Source of the DNA: an uncultured bacterium | GTDB taxonomy: Bacteria > Actinomycetota > Aquicultoria > SKW223 | NCBI GenBank assembly: GCA_938042205.1 | Contig: CALIRS010000140.1 | Span: 1 to 8,283 of the forward strand | DNA: 8,283 nucleotides | Direction: 5' to 3' | Shown here: positions 1 through 6,144 of the stretch, piece after piece | Layout of the letters: every line of letters begins with the position of its first letter | How positions within the stretch are numbered: position 1 is the first letter of the stretch | Notes under the pieces: generated by a model | Database searches by the model: none | The model's input: the letters and a program-made list of their open reading frames with translations, nothing else | Told to the model about the DNA's origin: nothing | Program-made: the position numbers and the translations under genes

Positions 1-24
1 ATTCACAATTCAAGACCTGACCCC
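1..24 (-). repeat. Putative RAYT-associated terminal motif, cut by window edge
   Basis: Read on the minus strand this is GGGGTCAGGTCTTGAATTG followed by TGAAT. From memory, GGGGTCAGGTCTTG-type sequences flank genes for REP-associated tyrosine transposases (Y1/Transposase_17) in many bacteria. The transposase itself, if present, would lie beyond the left edge. The motif encodes the last residues and the TGA stop of the PP-loop gene. No second copy was seen in the window. The identification rests on recall and could not be searched. Confidence 0.45.
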
Positions 25-1037
25 AGTTGCTTCCAGTCGGGGGATTGGAAAGTCTTTTTTTCAACGTCCGAAGACCCGACTCTTGAAACCGATATTGTTG
101 CCTGCCTGTCATTTCGTGCTTGACCATAGCGAATAGTAAGTAATTCTGCTTTTAATAAGTTTTTTTCCACAGGTTTTTCTTTCTTGCTTCTCACAATAGT
201 TGTTGGTCCAGGTTTACTGATAGGAATTATTACGTAGTCACCCTCACGAACCAGTTCTTCAAGAGCTTCGTTTTCTGATTTATTCCTTCCAATTATTATC
301 CAATCATTTTCTTCAAAAAAATGTCTGCCATATTTGAGAAGTTCTATGTCATCAGGAATCAATTTCCCACGCCACCCTTTCAACTTCCTGAGTCTTGCTG
401 AAAATCCAGGATCTGTTAACAGACAGCCACCCCCTGGTGTCGGATATTCTTTGACACCAAATTTTTCAGCCAGTTCCATCTGACGTCTTCGGGAACGACC
501 GGAAATATCATAAAGTTTGTTTCTGTCAATCCATCCCTCTTTCTCGGGAATCGTTTTTTTAAGAAGCTTAGCAGACAAAGGTCTTACCACAAAACCTTCA
601 TAGCCAGACTCCCTTTCCACAATCTCCAGTGCTTTTTTGTTCTGAGACTTTGGTCTTTCCCAGAGAACTTCGCCAGTCACAACAAAGGAAGCTTTATACC
701 TCCTCATTAAATCCCCGGTAATCTTCACCATTTGAATATGACAATCGATACAGGGATTAAGATTCTTGCCATACCCGTATTTTGGATTTTCAACTATCTC
801 TATTTCTTCCTCAAAAATACTGATTTCAACAAGAGGCCATCCGAGCCTCTGGCAAGCCGTATAAGCCTTCGAGGTTCCAAAGAATGAACTCTTAAAAGAT
901 ACTGGAAGAATGTCTATCCCCTGCTTTTCAAGGATCACACCGGAAAGTGTACTGTCAAGGCCACCGGAAAGCAGGAGCATTGCTCTTCTTTTCCCGGCTT
1001 CAAGCGGCTTCAGAGGAATTACCTCTCTAACCTCCAT
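3..1037 (-). CDS. PP-loop ATPase with MnmA-like cysteines and NFACT-R_2-like C-terminus
   Basis: Probable ATP-dependent RNA-thiolation-type enzyme related to MnmA/ThiI; such proteins are often labelled ThiI, but THUMP and rhodanese domains are absent. The 344-residue product has the PP-loop SGGLDST (24-30), an NPCIDCH block with C96 and C99 matching the MnmA NPCxxC element, VVTGEVLWERPKSQ (119-132), RPLSAKLL (152-159), GRSRRRQ (180-186) and PTPGGGCLLTDPGF with C205, in the place of the second MnmA catalytic cysteine. From about residue 230, LLKYGRHF...IIGRNKSEN and KPGPTTIVR resemble the NFACT-R_2 domain, a likely RNA-binding module. The ATG at 1037 has AAAGGA 7 nt upstream and starts one base after the DUF523 stop. 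The last dozen or so residues appear to come from a transposon-associated repeat that supplies the TGA stop. The substrate is unknown; the DUF523 neighbour suggests sulfur-modified nucleobases. Confidence 0.82.
   Translation of the reverse strand: MEVREVIPLKPLEAGKRRAMLLLSGGLDSTLSGVILEKQGIDILPVSFKSSFFGTSKAYTACQRLGWPLVEISIFEEEIEIVENPKYGYGKNLNPCIDCHIQMVKITGDLMRRYKASFVVTGEVLWERPKSQNKKALEIVERESGYEGFVVRPLSAKLLKKTIPEKEGWIDRNKLYDISGRSRRRQMELAEKFGVKEYPTPGGGCLLTDPGFSARLRKLKGWRGKLIPDDIELLKYGRHFFEENDWIIIGRNKSENEALEELVREGDYVIIPISKPGPTTIVRSKKEKPVEKNLLKAELLTIRYGQARNDRQATISVSRVGSSDVEKKTFQSPDWKQLGSGLEL
31..61 (+). repeat. Hairpin with T-run next to the putative mobile-element end
   Basis: TTCCAGTC (31-38) and GATTGGAA (43-50) form an 8-bp stem with one G-T wobble around a GGGG loop. 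A run of seven T (55-61) begins four bases after the stem, terminator-like on the plus strand. It lies inside the last codons of the PP-loop gene, so it would not end that gene's minus-strand transcript. It may be a structured end of the adjacent repeat, or a terminator for a convergent gene to the left. The 4-nt spacer before the T-run makes termination doubtful. Confidence 0.3.
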
Positions 1038-1038
1038 T

Positions 1039-1494
1039 TTAAAATCCTTTCACCCCGTTTAAGCTTATACCTTCTTTTTCAAGAAGCGCTGAGAAAATCC
1101 CTTTACCTTCTCTTATTCTTCCCGAAAAAGTGCCATCATAAATCTCCTTAACGCCGCAGCTCGGACTTCCTTCTCTTAAAAAAGCAGTGCTGGCACGCGC
1201 TCTCTTCACAATATCAAGTGTTCTTAACGCACCTTCAATATATACTTTGGTAACATCGCGCCCGTTTCCATCAATACTCTTTGCTTTTCCATTTAAGACC
1301 TCTGTTCCATCTCCACCCGAGAGTTCCGATTTTTCTCTGGGAATCCCCAATCCTTCAAGAACTTCCGGACAGACAGCAACAATCGCTTCATAATCAAGTA
1401 GTTTCTCGTAAAGTGTCTTTGAAATTCTTGGTTTTCCATCATATGCGCAGGGTATACCAATTAAGCAGGCACTTACCACTGCTACCTTTCCCAC
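1039..1494 (-). CDS. DUF523 protein, TudS-like Fe-S desulfidase family
   Basis: Small cytoplasmic protein of the DUF523 family. A characterised member, TudS, uses a [4Fe-4S] cluster held by three cysteines to remove sulfur from 2-thiouracil. The 151-residue product carries the family blocks: SACLIGIPC.YDGKPR with C10 and C16, VCPEVLEGLGIPR with C42 and E44, then LREGSPSCG with C113, and IYDGTFSGRIREGKGIFSALL. All cysteines expected for cluster binding are present, so an active Fe-S enzyme is plausible, but the substrate (free thiobase, thionucleoside or other) is not shown. The start is GTG at 1494. It is directly preceded by an in-frame stop, so it is the most upstream start possible. A second GTG at 1479 has a better ribosome site (AAAGG, 5 nt) but would remove the first beta strand. 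The gene overlaps the MgtC-family gene by 13 nt and is one base from the PP-loop gene. Confidence 0.85.
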   Translation of the reverse strand: MGKVAVVSACLIGIPCAYDGKPRISKTLYEKLLDYEAIVAVCPEVLEGLGIPREKSELSGGDGTEVLNGKAKSIDGNGRDVTKVYIEGALRTLDIVKRARASTAFLREGSPSCGVKEIYDGTFSGRIREGKGIFSALLEKEGISLNGVKGF

Positions 1495-2123
1495 TTAAGG
1501 ATAAGCACTTCCCCCACTCTCGATAATCTTTCCCTGATACGGTTAATATCCACGCCGCTCGGAGTCGCCAGCGATATTTCGTAAATATAATAATGGTCAC
1601 CTGTGGTTTCGGAATAAGTTTCTGTTTCGCCGACATCCTTTAAAATGGTTTTGGGATTTAATTGTTCCGAAGTTTTCAGTTTTACGGTAAAGAGATGTTT
1701 GCGACCAACGCGAAGTTCAACTGATTTTAAAAGAATCAGAACAATAAGCACCAAAATGGTTACAACTAATGCCAGATAACCCTGCCCTACGGCACAGGCA
1801 AGACCAATGGCTGCCACCACCCAGAGAGTAGCTGCAGTGGTTAACCCAACTACCACGTTTCCCTGTCTGATGATGGTTCCAGCGCCGATGAAACCGATAC
1901 CGACAACAATATTTGCCGCTACTCTTGAAACATCTGCCCCCTCAATGGGGAAAGCATATAGTGAGAGAATTGTATAAGTAGCTGAACCAACCGCCACCAG
2001 AGCATGGGTGCGAAGTCCTGCCGGTCTATCCTTCATCTCCCTTTGCAGACCCACAAGCCCACCAAGAATAAGAGCCAGAAGAATCCTGCCAGATGCACTT
2101 AACAAAGAAATTTCTTGAATCAT
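1482..2123 (-). CDS. MgtC/SapB-family inner-membrane protein
   Basis: Inner-membrane protein of the MgtC/SapB family. Pathogen MgtC supports growth at low magnesium and inside macrophages and affects the F1Fo ATPase; most environmental members have unknown roles. The 213-residue product shows the family signature: GGLVGLQRE (21-29) followed by AGLRTHALVAVGSA (35-48), then NIVVGIGFIGAGTIIRQG (71-88) and GLTTAATLWVVAAIGLA (93-109). Hydrophobic segments lie at about 13-26, 40-58, 69-85, 92-111 and 116-132. Residues about 140-213 form a soluble ACT-like C-terminal domain, as in the longer family members. The ATG at 2123 gives the expected short N-terminus, but the nearest purine-rich sequence (AAAGG) almost touches the start codon, so the ribosome site is poor. 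The end overlaps the next gene by 13 nt. No link to DNA repair is evident, and mgtC itself is too specific a name. Confidence 0.9.
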   Translation of the reverse strand: MIQEISLLSASGRILLALILGGLVGLQREMKDRPAGLRTHALVAVGSATYTILSLYAFPIEGADVSRVAANIVVGIGFIGAGTIIRQGNVVVGLTTAATLWVVAAIGLACAVGQGYLALVVTILVLIVLILLKSVELRVGRKHLFTVKLKTSEQLNPKTILKDVGETETYSETTGDHYYIYEISLATPSGVDINRIRERLSRVGEVLILKWER

Positions 2124-2167
2124 ACCTTTAGTTTAAAACAACCGGTTTAATGATTCTATTTCAGTTT
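2124..2167. other. 44-nt gap between rmuC and the MgtC-family gene
   Basis: This is the widest gap between genes in the window. It is AT-rich with a short palindrome (AACCGGTT, 2140-2147) flanked by imperfect TTAAA/TTTAA arms. There is no convincing hairpin plus T-run terminator. A TAGAAT hexamer on the minus strand could be a -10 element, but I find no good -35 at the right distance. It may divide the operon into two transcription units, but the sequence does not show this clearly. Confidence 0.3.
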
Positions 2168-3148
2168 TTAACTAAAGCTTTCTTTTTTATCTTCATCTGT
2201 AGAAAAACTTTCGAGTGATTTGTTTAAAAGCTCAAGCTTAATAGTTTGCTCGTTTAAACGCTGGTTTAACCTGCTCGCACTTTGAGCTGCATTGGAAATA
2301 TGCCTTGAAAGAACATTAAATTCCTCAACAACATTTTTTGAAGCAGTGATGGCTTCTGTTAGTGCATCGAGAGCATTTCCGACATTTTTCTCAAAAGTGG
2401 AAGCTCTAACTGCATAAGCGATGGCGCCAAGATATGCATGAAGAGTGTTCGGGGAAACCAGATAAACCCTTTTCTGTCTTGCATAGTCAAGAAGTTCTGC
2501 AGATTGAAAATCAGGATTGGCACAGATTTCATAATAGAGGCTTTCTGACGGCACATACATAAAAGCAAAATCAAAAGTGCCCTCGTTTGGGTTAATGTAT
2601 TTCTCAGAAATATTATTTACGTGAACGCGGACATTTTTAACTATTTGCCTTGCTATTGAGCTTTTTTCAGCTTCACCAGCCTTGTAATAACCTTCAAAAT
2701 CACTTACCGGGAATTTGGAATCTATGATGAGGAGCCTTTCACCAAGCCTGATTGCGAGATCAGCTCTCTGTCCGTTTCTAAAGGAATACTGCTCATAAAT
2801 AATATCTGAAGGGAAAGTATCTCTGATCAAGGAATAGAGTGAAACTTCCCCGAACTTGCCCCTTCCTTTAGGCGCCGCCAGCAAGTTTTTGATATCCTGT
2901 GCTGCCTGAGCCACATTTTTTACTTCTTCAAGCTTCTGAAGCATCTGTCCGACATTTTGAGAAAAGCTACGGCTTTCCTGAAAGCTGGCATTTAAGTGCT
3001 GGAGTACTGACTGGTTGAGCTTTGCCACCTCCTCTTTCTGTGCCCTGGTCTCATCAATAGCTCTTCGCTGGTCACGTTTAATCCGCAAAATTTCAACTAC
3101 CAGATAGGTAAGAACGACAAGTATAAGTATCAAGACAATATAGATCAT
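2168..3148 (-). CDS. rmuC: RmuC-family DNA recombination protein
   Basis: RmuC proteins limit DNA inversions and rearrangements between repeats in E. coli; the biochemical activity is not settled. The 326-residue product starts with a membrane anchor (residues about 2-21, aliphatic, followed by Arg/Lys) and a predicted coiled coil (about 25-90). The RmuC core follows: GKFGEVSL (97-104), then RADLAI with D130 and LLIIDSKFP with D143-S-K145. The spacing resembles a PD-(D/E)XK active site, to which the family has been related. A second helical segment closes the protein (about 255-315). E. coli RmuC is about 475 residues, so this is a short form, within the family range. The ATG at 3148 has GGAAG six nt upstream and begins two bases after the addA stop, so it is almost surely cotranscribed with addAB. 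This placement suggests RmuC works with the AddAB machinery, which is inference. Confidence 0.9.
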   Translation of the reverse strand: MIYIVLILILVVLTYLVVEILRIKRDQRRAIDETRAQKEEVAKLNQSVLQHLNASFQESRSFSQNVGQMLQKLEEVKNVAQAAQDIKNLLAAPKGRGKFGEVSLYSLIRDTFPSDIIYEQYSFRNGQRADLAIRLGERLLIIDSKFPVSDFEGYYKAGEAEKSSIARQIVKNVRVHVNNISEKYINPNEGTFDFAFMYVPSESLYYEICANPDFQSAELLDYARQKRVYLVSPNTLHAYLGAIAYAVRASTFEKNVGNALDALTEAITASKNVVEEFNVLSRHISNAAQSASRLNQRLNEQTIKLELLNKSLESFSTDEDKKESFS

Positions 3149-3150
3149 TC

Positions 3151-6144
3151 TTATCTTCCGCTTTCCTCACTTAAAATAGGTACTATTTCACCTGTTCTTA
3201 CGAAAATCACTTTCCCCACAACCTCTCTATAAGGATAGAGCTTACGGGTACCGTTGATATAACCAATAATCTGATCGCGATATAAATCGCTTACCTCTGC
3301 ATGGGTTTTGTATTCAATAACACAAATTTTGTCATCTTCTTCATATAAAAGGTCTATTCGCATTATTCTATAGCCACCCTTTTCAAGAGAAAGAATTGCA
3401 AATTCAGGCTTCCCCCCGCTTTTAACTAACTTCTTGCCCTCTGAAGTGCCAAGAAATGATTTGGCGAGTAGTGCTGCCTCTGATGCCTGTTCCTCATCTG
3501 CGTAGTAGTAATGGCAGAGTTCCTTTGCTCTTCTTTCAATATCGTCCTCACTTAACAAACCTATTTTAAACTCAAACAGTATCTCGTGAAAAATGGTTCC
3601 TACTTCAAATCCAGCTGACAGGTCGTATGCTTTTTTCAACTTTTTCTTTGATAGAGGCTGAACCTTTTTTGCCAGCGGCAGCTCAAGATCATCATCTGGA
3701 ATTTCAAAAGGAATCTGATAGATTTTGCGTAAATCAACTGACTTTGAAATAAAAAATTCTTCTCTACATTTTTCTTTATTTTCTTCACTTTTTACCTCAG
3801 CCTCAAAAGAAGGATTGTAAGAAATTTTCTGAAGCTCCGGGATATCAAGTTCTTCGATGGCTTCGTAAAGTTCCTCATAAACTGTTTTATTTTCTGAATT
3901 CGGTCTGCTTTTAATTGAGGGCAGCAGTACATAAAGATAGTCTCTTGCCCTGGTGAAAGCAACATAAAACAGGCGTTTGATTTCTTCGTTGTTGAACCTT
4001 TTGAACTCGAGTTTTCTCTCTTCAAAGTAGTCATCCATTTCTATCAGAGATGCCGGAATATGTTCCTTGTTCTTGAGGTTCTTCCTTCCGCGGTCAGGAA
4101 ACTTAAATGCTATCTCGCATAGTGCATCATCACTGCCTGGATACATTAATAAATTGCTATCACCTCTTCCTCTCCCCCACAAAGATGCCGCGAATACAAC
4201 GCTAAACTCCAGTCCCTTTGATTTGTGTATTGACATCAAGAATACCGCGTCTCTTTCTGAATGTATTTCAAGTCTACCTTCTGAAAGAATCTCCTCAATA
4301 AATTCTGACATTTCAAAAGGCGTACAGATGCCTTCCTCTTCAGCAAGTGAAAACATTTCTGAAAGGACCCTTAAAGCTAACGAAATGTTTATTTCTTCAG
4401 ATAACAGCTTAAACAGGGGAGATAAAGCATCAATCGACACCCGGTAGGCCTCAAAAGGACCTTCTTTAAAAGAATGATAGTATTTAGAGAATGCATGATG
4501 AATAATTTTCAATACTGAATCTTCAGCTTTTGAAAGAGCCGCTATACCGTGCCCATTTCTATCCGGGTACTCATATCCAAGTGTTCCCATCATCTTAATA
4601 AAATATCCGTTTTCGAACGGCTTTCCGCATGCTATAAAAAAGCTCTTTAAAAACTGAAATGCCCTGTTAGTGTCAAACCGTCCATCAACAGCAATAAAGG
4701 GAATGCCCGCCTTAGTCAACTCTCTTTCATATTCGTTTAAGTGAGTCTTTACCTTTACGAGGATGGCAATATCTGAATAATTTATTTTTCTCGTTATGCC
4801 TTCCCTGTCCTCGATGACCACACCTTCCTCTACCAATCTTTTTATCTCGTTTGCTATAAACTTCGCCTCCCAGACCGCTTTCTCCCTGCTGTTAAGTTCA
4901 TTTCCCTCATGAAAGACTGCTGCTACCTGGCTTTGTCCGGCTCCCCTCTCTGAGGTAAAAGATTCATAACGAGTGACCCAAATTGGGCTGGTTTCTTCAT
5001 CAACTTTCATCAATCTCGAAAAAATTGAATTGACAAAGTCAACTACAGGCTTCTTGCTCCTTCTATTGACGATAACATTTACCTTTCGGTAAAGTTCAGG
5101 TTCTCTGCTCTCAAGGTATGAAAATTCCGCATCGGCTTGTTGCATCACTGATACATCTGCATTTCTGAAAGAATAAATGGATTGCTTGGGGTCTCCGATA
5201 AGGCACACAAATGACCTGGTCGTTTCAGAAAGACCAATACCTGCGAATCTTTCGTCAGTAAGAAAGCGGATTATCTCCCATTGAAGTCTGCTTGTATCCT
5301 GAAACTCATCAATCAATACCACCTTGAAGTTTTCATTAAAATAGAGAAGAAGGTCTCGCCAGTCTGCGTCAACAAAATTGCTTTCGTCCGAGTTTTCAAT
5401 AGAAACCATCAAATAGGCAAAGAATTCGATGTCGTGAAATTCAAAGTATCCTCTCTCAAGCTTCCAGGCAAGAAATCTATAAAAGGCATCCTCAAAAAGA
5501 TATGCGATGTCCCTGTATGCCCTTACCAGTTCTTCTGATTTAAAATGGGCTATGGCTTCCTTAAAGGAAATATTCTTTATCCTCTGTGCCCAGAAAAACG
5601 ACAGAGGAGACTTCCCGTAAAGAGAACAGAGAAGATCACAGATATCCTTATCGGTGGCGATGTCAAAAGCCAGACCACTGATTTCAGATGTAGAATCACC
5701 TGCTACAGCAACCTGTTTTATTCTAGCGAGACGGTCGTAACACTCTCTTATGCAGGAAATAGCTAAAGAACGGAACATGTTTTCTGAAAGCTCTACAGGT
5801 AATCTTTTCCCCGAAATTGAGAAGGAAGGAATTACTACCTGAAGTAAGTCGTTTAAAAAAGAATGAATCGTAAAAGCTCTTATCCTTTTAGTGCCAGAAA
5901 AGTATTCTTTAAGAAGCTCCTGTTTTTCGCGGTCTCCGCGAAAGAAGCTAGTAATGATTCTTTCTTTAATCTCGCCCGCAGCTTTGTTTGTATAAGTGGT
6001 AGCTACAATTTCATTTACGCTAACGCCTTTTTTCAGATATTCCAGAAAAAGTTCGGTAAGAATCCTGGTTTTCCCTGCACCTGCAGGGGATGATATCAGC
6101 GTATTCTTGTCGACAATCTCAAAGATTAAGTCTTTTATATCCAT
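3151..6144 (-). CDS. addA: AddA-type UvrD-family helicase/exonuclease
   Basis: Motor and nuclease subunit of AddAB: ATP-driven 3'-5' unwinding of broken ends and strand cleavage before RecA loading. The 997-residue product has Walker A GAGKT (22-26), motif Ia (TYTNKAAGEIKER), motif II DEFQD (279-283), motif III GDPKQS (317-322), motif V MSIHKSKGLEF (637-647) and motif VI RLFYVAFTRAR (724-734). A C-terminal PD-(D/E)XK nuclease has H853, D931, E944-Y-K946 and Q958...Y962, so helicase and nuclease both look active. It is shorter than the roughly 1,200 residues of Bacillus AddA, with compact inter-motif segments. I chose the ATG at 6144 because a GGAG ribosome site lies 5 nt upstream and the protein then begins 21 residues before Walker A. 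A TTG at 6195 would add 17 residues. The start overlaps the addB stop by 10 nt, implying translational coupling. RecB-like naming is possible, but the AddB partner decides for AddA. Confidence 0.92.
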   Translation of the reverse strand: MDIKDLIFEIVDKNTLISSPAGAGKTRILTELFLEYLKKGVSVNEIVATTYTNKAAGEIKERIITSFFRGDREKQELLKEYFSGTKRIRAFTIHSFLNDLLQVVIPSFSISGKRLPVELSENMFRSLAISCIRECYDRLARIKQVAVAGDSTSEISGLAFDIATDKDICDLLCSLYGKSPLSFFWAQRIKNISFKEAIAHFKSEELVRAYRDIAYLFEDAFYRFLAWKLERGYFEFHDIEFFAYLMVSIENSDESNFVDADWRDLLLYFNENFKVVLIDEFQDTSRLQWEIIRFLTDERFAGIGLSETTRSFVCLIGDPKQSIYSFRNADVSVMQQADAEFSYLESREPELYRKVNVIVNRRSKKPVVDFVNSIFSRLMKVDEETSPIWVTRYESFTSERGAGQSQVAAVFHEGNELNSREKAVWEAKFIANEIKRLVEEGVVIEDREGITRKINYSDIAILVKVKTHLNEYERELTKAGIPFIAVDGRFDTNRAFQFLKSFFIACGKPFENGYFIKMMGTLGYEYPDRNGHGIAALSKAEDSVLKIIHHAFSKYYHSFKEGPFEAYRVSIDALSPLFKLLSEEINISLALRVLSEMFSLAEEEGICTPFEMSEFIEEILSEGRLEIHSERDAVFLMSIHKSKGLEFSVVFAASLWGRGRGDSNLLMYPGSDDALCEIAFKFPDRGRKNLKNKEHIPASLIEMDDYFEERKLEFKRFNNEEIKRLFYVAFTRARDYLYVLLPSIKSRPNSENKTVYEELYEAIEELDIPELQKISYNPSFEAEVKSEENKEKCREEFFISKSVDLRKIYQIPFEIPDDDLELPLAKKVQPLSKKKLKKAYDLSAGFEVGTIFHEILFEFKIGLLSEDDIERRAKELCHYYYADEEQASEAALLAKSFLGTSEGKKLVKSGGKPEFAILSLEKGGYRIMRIDLLYEEDDKICVIEYKTHAEVSDLYRDQIIGYINGTRKLYPYREVVGKVIFVRTGEIVPILSEESGR

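Noticed and set aside
3..1037. Canonical ThiI or canonical MnmA
   Set aside because: No THUMP or rhodanese domain, as ThiI would have, and an NFACT-R_2-like C-terminus that MnmA lacks; it belongs to a related but distinct PP-loop family.
2124..2180. Promoter for the left three genes, from a TAGAAT hexamer on the minus strand
   Set aside because: No recognisable -35 element 16-18 nt upstream, and AT-rich sequence gives such hexamers by chance.
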